Shown here: piece after piece, positions 1-9,146 of the stretch
Layout of the letters: each line of letters starts with the position of its first letter
Position numbering within the stretch: the first letter of the stretch is position 1
Source: Desulfurococcales archaeon
GTDB lineage: Archaea > Thermoproteota > Thermoprotei_A > Sulfolobales > Acidilobaceae
DNA: 64,000 nt
Direction of reading: 5' to 3'
Assembly (NCBI GenBank): GCA_015521705.1
Contig: WANR01000036.1
Coordinates: 1 to 64,000, forward strand
The notes under the pieces: model-generated
What the model saw: only the letters and a program-made list of their open reading frames with translations
Database searches by the model: none
What the model was told of the DNA's origin: nothing
Made by a program: the position numbers and the translations under genes

Positions 1-1043
1 TTGGGGAGGCGTTCAGCGGGCTAGGGGGCTCTTCCAGCCTCTATACTGTGGGAATAATTTTCGGCTCGGCTGTTATGATAGTGTGGATACTGATAGCTGG
101 TATATGGAGCATAGCAGTGACGGATGCTATACAAGGGTTCTGGATGCTGGCCTCGGCACTAATGCTCCTCGCCTGGCTGATGTCAGTAGCCTCCTCAGGA
201 GGGCTGTCCTTGGCCGATGCTCTAAACTATATGGGTAGCGAGGGCTTCAGGGGCCCCGGCGATTTCTGGAGCCTCCCAGTGTTTCTGGCCTTCACTATTC
301 CCTGGCTGTTCTTTGCTGTAACAAACCCTCAGGTGCTCCAGAGACTATTCATGCCAAAAGACAGGAGAAGCCTGGCTTCCATGATCAAGCTATACGCCCT
401 CTTCGGAATAACCTACACCGTACTAGTCACCCTAATAGGGATACTAGCACGGGCCGTTAACCAGGCGGGGATCCTCGATCTAGGCAGCGGCCTTGAAAAC
501 GACGAGGTTACACCGGCTATACTTGCAGTAGCCAACCCTCTACTAGCATCTATAGTGTTCACCAGCATAATAGCCGCATCTGTCTCCACAGCTGACAGTA
601 TAATACTGACTCTCTCAGGCACTACCTCAAGGGATGTAGTTAGGCCTAGGGATGAGAGAACAAGGCTCCTTGTAGGCTATGCAACGGCAGCAGGGATCCT
701 GGCTGCAATGGCTGCTCTTGCATGGAAAAGAGTGGGTTTCATAGTACTCCTAAGCGTTCTCAGCAGTCTCATGCTACTCTCCCTGGCCCCACCCATAATA
801 GCCTCGTGGCTTGGGGCGCGTGGAAACCCCCGGCTGGCATCTATAGCCATGTCTATAGGCCCATTGACTGTTATACTAGTTGCCTGGGCCAACGGGTGGG
901 ATCCTGTAGCCACATTCTTGGAGAGAATAATGGGTATCCCGGTCTCTGCCGTAATACTGGCGGCATCTACCATCATAACTCTAGCAGCTATAGCCACGGG
1001 GGAGAAGTCATCCAAAAAGGTGAAGGCTTCCACGTACCAGTAA
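1..1043 (+). CDS. Sodium:solute symporter (SSF family), 3' part
   Basis: C-terminal part of a secondary transporter that takes up a small solute with Na+. The reading frame is open from base 3, so the gene enters from outside the window and its true start is not visible. About eight hydrophobic segments alternate with short loops. The stretch TDAIQGFWM near the beginning is typical of the SSF (sodium/pantothenate/proline symporter) family, and the Ser/Thr-rich helix near TSIIAASVSTADS fits the Na+-site helix of these carriers. The substrate cannot be told from sequence alone. The end is charged and cytosolic (KSSKKVKAS). An acyl-CoA dehydrogenase follows after 65 bases. Confidence 0.85.
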   Translation, partial: GEAFSGLGGSSSLYTVGIIFGSAVMIVWILIAGIWSIAVTDAIQGFWMLASALMLLAWLMSVASSGGLSLADALNYMGSEGFRGPGDFWSLPVFLAFTIPWLFFAVTNPQVLQRLFMPKDRRSLASMIKLYALFGITYTVLVTLIGILARAVNQAGILDLGSGLENDEVTPAILAVANPLLASIVFTSIIAASVSTADSIILTLSGTTSRDVVRPRDERTRLLVGYATAAGILAAMAALAWKRVGFIVLLSVLSSLMLLSLAPPIIASWLGARGNPRLASIAMSIGPLTVILVAWANGWDPVATFLERIMGIPVSAVILAASTIITLAAIATGEKSSKKVKASTYQ

Positions 1044-1108
1044 GACTCTTCAACAGGCCCAGTTTTAATATCACAATAAGGGCTTAGACACTACTTGGTG
1101 CTACGGCT

Positions 1109-2332
1109 ATGGATTTCGGCTTAAGAGAGGAGGAAAGACTCTTTAAAGAGTCTGTAAGCGAGTTTCTAAGAAAAGAAGTAGGGGAAAAATGGAAGGCTAT
1201 AGACGAGCAGGGCTTCATACCCACGGAACTAATACATAAGATGGGAGAACATGGGTTCTTTGCCATACCAATCCCTGAGGAGCACGGCGGCCAGGGAGGC
1301 AGCTTTCTTCTGGCAGCATTGGCTGCGGAAGAGATCGGGTACCACGACCCCTCGATGTCCCTGGCAGTATTTACATTACTAAACAACGCCTGGCCTTTCG
1401 TGCTTTACCTATATGGGAGCCCTGAGGCTAAGGATAGGATCCTCGATACTGTGGCCAAGGGGAGAGGATTCTTCGGCATAGCTTCAACGGAGCCCCGCGG
1501 GGGGAGCGATGTAGCTGGCATCGAGACTAGGGCCGAGAAGAGCGGCGGTGGCTGGATTGTTAACGGTGAGAAGATATACATTAGTGGCGTGAGGGAGGCT
1601 ATGGAGCAACTCGACGTAGGCGGGTGGCTCCTGCTAGCCAGGACTGGGAAGCCCGAGGCTAGACACAGAGGCATAACGGCTTTTTGCCTTATAGGTAACT
1701 ATAATGGGGAGAAAGCAAAGGGCCTCGAATACTCGATCCTAGACACCATAGGTAGGCACGGTATATCGACCGGCGTGCTCACCCTGAGGAATGTAAAAAT
1801 CGCGAACAACATGGTTGTGGGTAGCGAAAACAAGGGCTTCTATATCGCGATGGAGGGCTTCAATCTTGCACGCATACTAGTGGCTGCAGCTAACGTGGGC
1901 GCTGCCCGGTGGGCTCTTGAAAGAGCTGTAGAGTGGGCACGTGGTAGAACCCTCTTCGAAAAACCTATAGCATCATTCCAGGGAGTCAGCTTCCCCCTGG
2001 CCGAGGTAGCTGCAGAGCTGGAGTCTGTCAAGCTGCTAGTCTATAAGGCTGCATGGATGGCCGACAAGATATATACTCGTAAAGAACCCGGGCTCAAGCC
2101 TAAGGATCTGAGTTTCTATTCTGCATCAGCTAAACTCAAGGCTGTAGAGTTGTCGTTGAGGGCAAGCGAGCATCTAATGAAGATACTCGGTGCAGCGTCT
2201 TACGTCAAAGAAACTGATGTATTCAGAAACTTCCTAGGTGTCCTGTCTTATGCTGTGGGAGCCGAGGGCACGCAGAACATTATGAGATACATAATAGCCA
2301 GGGAAGTTATAGGAAAAGAATACACTGGATAA
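1109..2332 (+). CDS. Acyl-CoA dehydrogenase
   Basis: FAD-dependent oxidation of an acyl-CoA to the 2-enoyl-CoA in the cytosol, as in beta-oxidation or branched-chain acid breakdown. At 407 residues it has normal family length. The N-terminal helical domain is followed by the signature TEPRGGSD at about 128-134 and the beta domain (WIVNGEKIYISG). The C-terminal helical domain ends in GAEGTQNIMRYIIARE, where Glu386 is the likely catalytic base. The ATG start gives the usual short N-terminus (MDFGLREEERL). No electron-transfer flavoprotein or thiolase gene lies in the window, so the chain length used and the electron acceptor are unknown. Family assignment is firm. Confidence 0.93.
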   Translation: MDFGLREEERLFKESVSEFLRKEVGEKWKAIDEQGFIPTELIHKMGEHGFFAIPIPEEHGGQGGSFLLAALAAEEIGYHDPSMSLAVFTLLNNAWPFVLYLYGSPEAKDRILDTVAKGRGFFGIASTEPRGGSDVAGIETRAEKSGGGWIVNGEKIYISGVREAMEQLDVGGWLLLARTGKPEARHRGITAFCLIGNYNGEKAKGLEYSILDTIGRHGISTGVLTLRNVKIANNMVVGSENKGFYIAMEGFNLARILVAAANVGAARWALERAVEWARGRTLFEKPIASFQGVSFPLAEVAAELESVKLLVYKAAWMADKIYTRKEPGLKPKDLSFYSASAKLKAVELSLRASEHLMKILGAASYVKETDVFRNFLGVLSYAVGAEGTQNIMRYIIAREVIGKEYTG

Positions 2333-2406
2333 AAGATAGAAGCGGTAGTGCATTGTTAAGCACGGAAATAGCTCCACCTCACGGTTTCACTATTTCCTAG
2401 GCTACC

Positions 2407-2480
2407 CTTGTAGGCGCCACAATTAAAAGAAGCCTTATCACGGCTTTATTATAATAATTTATTTCATCGGTGCCTACAAG
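2407..2480. repeat. 12-bp inverted repeat around an AT-rich promoter region
   Basis: CTTGTAGGCGCC at 2407-2418 is matched on the other strand by GGTGCCTACAAG at 2469-2480, with one G-T position. Between the arms lie a smaller 5-bp hairpin (AAGCC/GGCTT) and an AT-rich tract (TTATTATAATAATTTA) that could hold the TATA box for the gene at 2510. It may be an operator or a terminator of the upstream gene; nothing here decides. Confidence 0.45.
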
Positions 2481-2509
2481 AAAGCCAGCTAAGCGTCTGG
2501 GTGATGGAT

Positions 2510-2911
2510 ATGAGAGAGGAGGCCCACGGAGATATACCGGGTCATGCAGCGTTAGAGGGTCCAGCGCGTAGGCTCCAAAAGTTTCTTGCAAGCAGAGGTG
2601 CCAGTTTCGAGGCTGAGGGTGCCACAACGAGGGTTCACTTTGAAGGGTGGATATTAGAGGTTCGCGACGAGCCGGGAGGAGGCTTCTCGGCAGTAGTTAC
2701 TATAAACGTGTCAGGCACTAGCCCTAGTGAGGAGGCTAGGAGAGCTCTATGTGAAGCTGCTACTGTAGCCTTGTCGATTAGAGGTGAAGTCAGGTACGAG
2801 ATCGATGAATCTCTCCCAGGCTATCCCATGCTAAGAATTGTAGTGGTGCAGGAAAGCTTTGAGCAGCTTATCGAAGATGTTATTAGAGTCTTGGATAAGT
2901 ACTTCTTTTAA
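2510..2911 (+). CDS. Uncharacterised 133-residue protein
   Basis: I do not recognise this protein. It is soluble, without signal peptide or membrane segment, and shows an alternating beta/alpha pattern: a helix (ARRLQKFLASRG), strands (TTRVHFEGWILEV and GFSAVVTINVS), a helix rich in Ala (EEARRALCEAATVAL), further strands and a C-terminal helix ending IRVLDKYFF. The ATG at 2510 is preferred because GGTGAT lies four bases upstream; the frame also offers GTG 2501 and ATG 2504. It stands alone between the acyl-CoA dehydrogenase and a convergent MFS gene, downstream of the inverted repeat at 2407-2480. Confidence 0.65.
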   Translation: MREEAHGDIPGHAALEGPARRLQKFLASRGASFEAEGATTRVHFEGWILEVRDEPGGGFSAVVTINVSGTSPSEEARRALCEAATVALSIRGEVRYEIDESLPGYPMLRIVVVQESFEQLIEDVIRVLDKYFF

Positions 2912-2925
2912 CTCATTGGCTATAC

Positions 2926-4137
2926 TTATGAGCTAGTTTCTAGAGGATGTTTTTGGGTTCTCGTAGTGTGTATAGTGTGAGAAGTTTGGATCTTTAAGCT
3001 AAGTATGGAGGCTATCATTAAGATGGCAGAGGATAACGCGAAGACGGGGAGCGACCCCAGGTTTTCATAGAGAGCGCCCCCTATCAGGGGCGAAGGAGAG
3101 CCGCTCAGCATTCTGAGAGAATTAACGCTTGCATACGCCTCTCCCAGCCTCTTTTTGAAGACCAGTGCTACTATCTTGTTGTAAGAGGGGACCCATGCCC
3201 CTATACTTAGGCCTATCAGGAACCCTCCTGCCATAGCCCTAGCTAGGGGGTAGGGATCAATTATCAAGGCTATGCTCGCGACGCCTAAGATCTCGGAACC
3301 TGCTATAACACTCTTTGGATCCAGCTTGTCGACTAGCCTTCCCCAGAACGGGAGGGATAGAGTCTGGGCCACAGACATGAGTGTTAGAGTCATGCCAGAA
3401 AGTTCTTCGCTGAGGCCGCTAGAGTATAGATGGGCGCTTAGCATGGGGAACCAGAGCGTCCATGCAAACCTATCAACGGCTACAGTAGCATAGAGCAGGG
3501 GCGCCTCCCTTCCCAGGGAAACTAGTTCCCTATAGGAGGTTGATATTAGCGATTTCCTTGTAGGGGCGCTTCTGCCAGGCCTGCCAACACTAGGGGCGCT
3601 GATGTAGAAGACTAGCGTGGCCCACAGTATTATAGAGAGTCCCGCGAGAAACGCTTCTTCAAAACCAGCTCTACCAGCTAGTAGTCCTCCACCGCCTGGA
3701 CCGATCATCCTGCCTATAGAGAAGGCGGTTGAAGAGAGCCCTATATAGGTGCCTAAGCTAGTTACGGAGGCTGAGTAGGCCAAGTAAGTGGCCCGTGCTG
3801 GCTGGCTTAGTGCGAATGATAGGAAGAACGTGGCGTATGAAAGAAAAAGCAAGAAGGGGTAGTCACCTATTATTAGCAGGAAGAAGGAAGTGGAGAATAA
3901 CAGGCCTGTCATGACAACGGCTGTTTTTGCCCCCCTATTCTCGATGAAGGAACCCATCATAGGTGATAATAGTCCTGCCAAAAGGGAGGAGCCAGAGATT
4001 ATAACGCCAAGGCTACTCATTGAGTACCCTAGCGTAACAATATACATGGGGAAGAGGGCCTGGTATAGGCCGATAGAGACTCCTCTAAACAAGTTGAAAA
4101 CTGAGATAGCTATTAGGGCTTTCCTCGACAGGCTCAT
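2926..4137 (-). CDS. MFS transporter
   Basis: Major facilitator superfamily carrier of 403 residues with about twelve membrane helices, at the cell membrane. The loop after helix 2 (GSFIENRGAKTAV) corresponds to the MFS motif A position, and a second such loop (GRLVDKLDPKS) precedes the second half, showing the two-fold repeat. Pfam-type drug/metabolite efflux carriers look like this, but the substrate cannot be inferred. A clear GGAGG site lies just before the ATG. The gene follows the Mut7-C protein on the same strand by 20 bases, so the two probably share a transcript. Confidence 0.85.
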   Translation of the reverse strand: MSLSRKALIAISVFNLFRGVSIGLYQALFPMYIVTLGYSMSSLGVIISGSSLLAGLLSPMMGSFIENRGAKTAVVMTGLLFSTSFFLLIIGDYPFLLFLSYATFFLSFALSQPARATYLAYSASVTSLGTYIGLSSTAFSIGRMIGPGGGGLLAGRAGFEEAFLAGLSIILWATLVFYISAPSVGRPGRSAPTRKSLISTSYRELVSLGREAPLLYATVAVDRFAWTLWFPMLSAHLYSSGLSEELSGMTLTLMSVAQTLSLPFWGRLVDKLDPKSVIAGSEILGVASIALIIDPYPLARAMAGGFLIGLSIGAWVPSYNKIVALVFKKRLGEAYASVNSLRMLSGSPSPLIGGALYENLGSLPVFALSSAILMIASILSLKIQTSHTIHTTRTQKHPLETSS

Positions 4138-4157
4138 GGCAGCCTCCTTCCCCTGTG

Positions 4158-4688
4158 CTAGCTGTCTTGTGGCGTCTGCCTTCTCTTAGACCGGGCAAGC
4201 ATCTTATCCCTGATGGTTCTAGCTTCTCTAACTATCCTCCTAATATTTTTCCAGTGACTGCCTTCCCAGTAAACTTTACCACAACGGGAGCAGACGTAGA
4301 AGGTGTCATAGGCGTTTCTGGCGCCTGGGGGTATCTTATTCAATACTCTTTCTTTGTCTGATTTAAAGAGTTCCCCGTTACACTCGGGACATCTGCTCTT
4401 GGAAGGATCTGCAGCGATCTCTATACCTGACTTCACGGAGATCTCGGCCAGCCTATGAGCAGCGCTTTCCACGGCTTCTACGTAAACGCTTCTTAACCCC
4501 ATTTTCACGGCTTTTCTGTGGAGCCTCTTGTCCCGCGTTATAATTATCCTCCCTGTGCTAGAGGCAAGCCTTAGTATTTCATCGTCTGTGAAGTGCCTCG
4601 AATAAACAACATCATAGCCCAGTAATCTAAGCCAGCGGGCTACTTCGCCCATCATGGTGTCTGCCACGAATCTCTGCCTTGTGCCCAT
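4158..4688 (-). CDS. Mut7-C PIN-like RNase domain protein with zinc ribbon
   Basis: Member of the Mut7-C (DUF82) family, a PIN-like nuclease fold fused to a zinc ribbon; the biochemical target in archaea is not established. The N-terminal half has the family pattern FVADTMMGEVARWLRLLGYD, then IITRDKRLHRKA, whose acidic residues probably bind metal. The C-terminal half has CPEC and CSRC pairs about 40 residues apart, forming the zinc ribbon. I placed the start at ATG 4688 (MGTRQRF) because it fits the family and has a GTGAT site just upstream; the frame extends seven codons further to GTG 4709. Likely co-transcribed with the MFS gene. Confidence 0.85.
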   Translation of the reverse strand: MGTRQRFVADTMMGEVARWLRLLGYDVVYSRHFTDDEILRLASSTGRIIITRDKRLHRKAVKMGLRSVYVEAVESAAHRLAEISVKSGIEIAADPSKSRCPECNGELFKSDKERVLNKIPPGARNAYDTFYVCSRCGKVYWEGSHWKNIRRIVREARTIRDKMLARSKRRQTPQDS

Positions 4689-4854
4689 CTGGATCACATC
4701 TCCAAACACGCGGCCGATAGGAAACTGTATCAGGCTTACGGCTAGACCGTACCTAGTGGTGCCCTTTTGAACAAGTATTAGCCTGAGCCTAATTAATGGT
4801 GAAACAGGGTTCAGGAAGCTTCATCGGTGCACTAGCCCTTTTTAGCCGCTATAT

Positions 4855-5526
4855 TTAGCCTTTTTCGGCCGCCATTTTTCTTTTGATCGGGCCCCTGGGT
4901 GCTTCTTCCATCCACACCGATGCCGTGAACCTGTAGATCCTCGTGGTTTTTTCTGTCCAGCACGTCGGGCTGAGGCCGGCCTTTATGCATGCCTCTGTCA
5001 GAAAGATTACAGGATCCCAGCCGTGCTCTATGGCTACTTGGGGTAATAGGAGCCCTATGTAGGGCGGCCTAGAAACTATTAGTCCGTCTCTGCCGATTTT
5101 CAACTCTTCTATTCTACGGTCAGGACGCGAAGGCAGCTCTACCGGTGAGGAGAGAACTGAGACTTCAACAACAATACTCTCGAGCTCGTCCTCAGCCAGG
5201 GGAGGGAAACGCGGGTCGCGCAGGGCAGCTTCTATGGCGGACTCCTTAACTACTTGCACTAGCGGCCTAACAGCTTTAAAGAACCCTATACAGCCCCTAA
5301 GCGTTCTCTGAGATCCGCGGAGCTTTTCTATTGTGACAAAGGCGGCTCCTGGCCTGTAGAGAGAGCTAGGTGCTCTAACCCCGCCTATGGGCTCCTTGCC
5401 TCTCAGCACAACGCTTTCAATGCTTTTCCTTGCAAGTCTAACTAATACTTCGCCTTCCTGGTCGCCCAGCTCCCAGGGTTCTATCGGTTTTTCAAAGCTT
5501 ATGCGAAGCCTACCGCTGCCAACCAT
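4855..5526 (-). CDS. AMMECR1 domain protein
   Basis: Archaeal AMMECR1 family protein (TIGR00296 type); widespread, cytosolic, with no settled biochemical role. The hallmark LRGCIG is present in the context RTLRGCIGFFKAVRPL, followed by AALRDPRFPPL and the C-terminal HGWDPVIFLTEACIKAG. The open frame continues upstream to 5757, but the ATG at 5526 is much the better start: it is preceded by GGAGGTG about ten bases upstream and gives 223 residues, the normal length. A minus-strand TATA-like CTTAAAG lies about 40 bases upstream. Divergent from the RND exporter. Confidence 0.9.
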   Translation of the reverse strand: MVGSGRLRISFEKPIEPWELGDQEGEVLVRLARKSIESVVLRGKEPIGGVRAPSSLYRPGAAFVTIEKLRGSQRTLRGCIGFFKAVRPLVQVVKESAIEAALRDPRFPPLAEDELESIVVEVSVLSSPVELPSRPDRRIEELKIGRDGLIVSRPPYIGLLLPQVAIEHGWDPVIFLTEACIKAGLSPTCWTEKTTRIYRFTASVWMEEAPRGPIKRKMAAEKG

Positions 5527-5776
5527 TAAAAAGGGGCACCTCCCGTTATAGTAGCTGACATACGGCTTTAAGTAATTTAGGCTCTTAACTAGAAGCCTCG
5601 ACACTTGTAGTCGCCGCTCTCTAATTGCATTTAATGCTGATACAGGCCGTAGATCTTGGAGTCGTGCCAAAGGTGGACACGTAGAGATGGGGTTGCTCGG
5701 ATCGGTAGGGAGTAGCAGGTGATGGTCTATAAGAGAAAAGAAGCTAGCCATAGTCAAGGTCGCCGCATGGATTACT

Positions 5777-8479
5777 ATGGTCGTCCTTCTGTACCAGCCT
5801 GCATCTGTCCTGGGTAACAGGGTGGAGTACTCGGAAGAGCCTTTCCTCCCAAAGAACGTTGAAAGCGTGAAGGGGCTAGAGATCCTGGAAAACCTAAGCG
5901 TTATAGGAGAAGAGGCCGATCTATTGATTATAATTTATCCAGCGGGTGATAGGGGATTCCACGAGAAGGTCGACTCCCTGCTAGCCTCTATTTTCCCCAA
6001 CGCTTCTAGAATAGTGACTCCACACTCTATATACCTAGCAGTGCTCGAGGAGACATACACCAGACTCGCGAGACTAGCCATAAATGTAAGCCTAAAATAT
6101 AAGAATCTTGAAACACTAGCTGAAAGCCTGGCCGAGACGTATAATAATCTGTCGTCACTCCTTAACGCTACATTTGGGCTTGCGCAGGCATTTCTAAGCT
6201 TGGCGGGGCTAGCAGGAAGCTTGGCATCCCTTGGTGATCCCTACGAGTTCTCTTACGGAGTGATAAGAGCTGGGCTCAATGGTACCTTGGCCGAGTACTT
6301 TGACACGTTCTACTCTAGGTTCCTGGCGTTGAACGAGAGGCTTGAGTCTGACAGGAAAGCAGCTGAAGCAGCTGCCAGGGAGGCTGCTAGCGTATTGGTT
6401 CCCTCTCCCGAGTACCAGCTGGTTCTATCAATGTTCTCGCTCGACAACTATACGGACAGGGACGCAATCATAAGGGCCATCTACCAGGCCGGTAATCTAT
6501 CCAGCATAGGCCTATCCCTTGAAGAGGCCGGCGAACTTGCAGTAAGAGGGCGGGAGGCCTTGGATCATGTAGTTAGGGAGAAGCTTAGAGACCTGCCTGA
6601 ATGCATTCTAGATGTTTTACCTGTAATACTAGAGACGGATAGGGTAGCTTCTGCGGAATCCGTGGCAGGCCTGGTGAGGGATAGATGCAGGAGCTACGTT
6701 GAGAGGACCCTTCTATTCCCGGATAGTATACCAACTGATTATAGAAGGGCTGTCCTGGCAGATGGCTTGTCCGCCGCATACGTGTTTTTCGACAAGGAGA
6801 TAGACCTGGCAAGCTCCGCCAGGCTCATTGAAGAGGCTAGAACCGAATTTTTAGCTAAGATAGGGGAGAATCCGCTATTTTATGGTAGTGTTGCCTTAAA
6901 AGCGGATCTCTACACATCGACTGAGGATAATATAAAGAGAATAGACCTGGTGACGATAGGCCTAGTGGGCCCCCTCATGGTCCTGGTGGCAAGGAGCCTC
7001 ATAGTCCCCCTACTGATAATAATAGTAGCTCTTTCTTCTCTGATAGTTTCTTTCGGGGCTCTCTCCATACTAGCCCTGCTTGGAGTCAAGATATATTACC
7101 TGTCAAGACTAGTAGCTATACCTATAATCGTGGGAATAGCTGTAGACTACTCAATATACTATATTTATAGGGTCATGGAGGAGTACGGGAGAGCACGTGA
7201 CTGGGCCAAGGCCCTTGAAGCTGCCAGAGCAGGAGCTGGCAAGGCCCTCGTCCTCGGCGGCGTCTCGGTTGTTTTAGGTTTTCTAGCCTACGTACTGACG
7301 CCGAACCAGTATATCAAGAGTATAGGTCTCTCCCTCATGGTTTCCTCTGCAGTATCTTTCATGGCCGCGTATACGTTCCTTCCCTCGGTGCTGGAACTGG
7401 TGATCCATAAAATGTCTCCCAAGCCACCTATAGGCTCTACGGCACGAGCCACGTTGCTTAGGCGCATGGCTAGTCGTAGTATTGCAAGGAAGAGGCTAGT
7501 CACTATGGCCTCGTTATTCATTATCCTGTTAAGTTTGGCTCTATTAATAGCGGGCGGCATGACTACTGATATTAGGCTGGCGCTGCCCTCCGACGGTATT
7601 TATAATGAGGGCTACGAGGCGTTTTCGCACAGCTTTCCCTTATCTGCGGTTTCTAAGCTTTACGTAGTATTCAACGGATCCCTAGAGAATGGGAAGGCCT
7701 TAGAGGCCCTGTTAAATGAGTCTATCGGAGAAGGGTTAATAGCTAGCTACTCTCCCATAACGGCTCATAGCATATCAGTCTACGAAATAGGGCTGGAGCT
7801 GGATCCCTTCAGCGACGAAGCCGTTGATGCTGCTGCATTGCTGAGAGAGAAAATGACGGCTGCTGGAGAGAGGCCCGTGGTTACAGGGCTCCCTGCACTA
7901 CGGCTTGACATCATCTCCCTCACTAATGACATGTTCTACAAGATTACAGTGCCTCTAGCAGCTCTCCTCATAGCGGTCTACCTGTTTTTCGGCACGGGCT
8001 CTGCCTTGATCCCGTTAAGGCTATTATACACAATAGCTGTGAGCGTGGTTCTAGCACTCGCGCTGACATGGCTCTACGCTTCTACTATACAAGATGCCAT
8101 GATTTACTGGACCGTGCCATTGATAGTTATAGGGCTAATGCTGACGCTCGGGATGGATTACGATGTTTTCCTAACCTCAAGAGTCTTAGAGGAAGTGAGT
8201 AAAGGCAGGAAACTAGAAGAGTCTATAGAGAAAGCCGTAGAATCCACGGGCCCCGCTATAACTGTATGCGGGATACTCTTGGCAGTAGCCTTCTCGTCTC
8301 TAATGTTTACCACGCTACCAATGCTGGTCCAGACAGGGCTGGCTGTCAGTTTTTCTATACTCTTCGACACTTTCATCGTGAGACCAGTACTGGCGCCAGC
8401 CATGCTCTCGCTGGCAGGTAAATTAAACTGGTGGCCCGGAAAAGGGTTCTTCTGGAGTTATAAGAGTAGGACAAAATAG
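5777..8479 (+). CDS. RND/MMPL-family membrane exporter
   Basis: Large (900 residues) RND-superfamily transporter of the MMPL type, acting in the membrane to export a lipid or hydrophobic compound. Two similar halves each carry a big extracellular domain followed by five or six helices. The intramembrane Asp motifs are visible in both halves: GIAVDYSIYYIYRVMEE near 453 and LGMDYDVFLTSRVLEE near 792. The first extracellular domain contains long helical stretches. The ATG at 5777 would begin in the middle of the first membrane helix. The frame extends upstream to a stop at 5720 and reads a plausible positively charged N-terminus plus complete helix, but contains no ATG/GTG/TTG; see findings. Confidence 0.88.
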   Translation: MVVLLYQPASVLGNRVEYSEEPFLPKNVESVKGLEILENLSVIGEEADLLIIIYPAGDRGFHEKVDSLLASIFPNASRIVTPHSIYLAVLEETYTRLARLAINVSLKYKNLETLAESLAETYNNLSSLLNATFGLAQAFLSLAGLAGSLASLGDPYEFSYGVIRAGLNGTLAEYFDTFYSRFLALNERLESDRKAAEAAAREAASVLVPSPEYQLVLSMFSLDNYTDRDAIIRAIYQAGNLSSIGLSLEEAGELAVRGREALDHVVREKLRDLPECILDVLPVILETDRVASAESVAGLVRDRCRSYVERTLLFPDSIPTDYRRAVLADGLSAAYVFFDKEIDLASSARLIEEARTEFLAKIGENPLFYGSVALKADLYTSTEDNIKRIDLVTIGLVGPLMVLVARSLIVPLLIIIVALSSLIVSFGALSILALLGVKIYYLSRLVAIPIIVGIAVDYSIYYIYRVMEEYGRARDWAKALEAARAGAGKALVLGGVSVVLGFLAYVLTPNQYIKSIGLSLMVSSAVSFMAAYTFLPSVLELVIHKMSPKPPIGSTARATLLRRMASRSIARKRLVTMASLFIILLSLALLIAGGMTTDIRLALPSDGIYNEGYEAFSHSFPLSAVSKLYVVFNGSLENGKALEALLNESIGEGLIASYSPITAHSISVYEIGLELDPFSDEAVDAAALLREKMTAAGERPVVTGLPALRLDIISLTNDMFYKITVPLAALLIAVYLFFGTGSALIPLRLLYTIAVSVVLALALTWLYASTIQDAMIYWTVPLIVIGLMLTLGMDYDVFLTSRVLEEVSKGRKLEESIEKAVESTGPAITVCGILLAVAFSSLMFTTLPMLVQTGLAVSFSILFDTFIVRPVLAPAMLSLAGKLNWWPGKGFFWSYKSRTK

Positions 8480-8698
8480 GGACCGCTTATACATAGGAGA
8501 ACTGTAGAGGGAAAGGATCCCGCAGTACTAGCTGTAAATAACATGTACTATCCCAGGAGGGGAGTGGCTTGGATTAAAGGCGCCGGGGAAAAGGTTATAT
8601 GGGACCACTCTTTTAGAGGATCATATCTACGAGGGAACTCTAAAAACTATGGTTTTATTTTCCCCTCCGTTGCGCCCTGTTATCTCACTTTTATGGTT

Positions 8699-8881
8699 TT
8701 ATGGTGCTGGGTAGTCGTCGGGCACCTTGGCTCTAAAGTACTTGCCCGTTTCTGGGCTCTTGAAGAGGCCTATTTTTACCCCTTTTCTTGCTCTTGGGGC
8801 TAGTTTCCACACCTTTATAGGCTCTAGTTCTACCTCTTTTCCTGTTGTTGGGTCCTTAACTCTAACCTTTGGCAGAGCCAT
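8699..8881 (-). CDS. cren7: Chromatin protein Cren7
   Basis: Small basic DNA-binding protein of Crenarchaeota that bends and compacts double-stranded DNA. It has 60 residues, the family length. The SH3-like core is recognisable in [18 protein letters not shown] and [18 protein letters not shown], which closely follow known Cren7 proteins. The start is well supported: GGAGGTG lies at 8889-8895, about seven bases before the ATG. It is an isolated gene with an AT-rich upstream region at 8908-8945, as expected for a highly expressed chromatin gene. Its presence is good evidence that the source is a crenarchaeote. Confidence 0.96.
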   Translation of the reverse strand: MALPKVRVKDPTTGKEVELEPIKVWKLAPRARKGVKIGLFKSPETGKYFRAKVPDDYPAP

Positions 8882-9146
8882 TTAATTCCACCTCCTTTCC
8901 CATTATCGTTAGTATTTAGTAGCCTTGCTTCAAGTTATTAAGCTTATTGGTGTGGTTTACCTGGGTCTAATGGCTTGTTAGGGGTTTCCTTTAGTGTATG
9001 GTTAAGGAAACCTTTAAAGACGCGATTACAACAGACACGGAAGAGACTGGTTATTCGCGTGTCGTGTGGTTGTAACATTGGTTTAATAGTTGCGTGGTTC
9101 CTCTCTTCCCTTTCCCAGCGTTTACTGTTATAGTTGGTAGAGGTTT

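Noticed and set aside
8543-8803. 86-residue plus-strand frame
   Set aside because: It runs antisense through Cren7, has no ribosome site and an unnatural composition.
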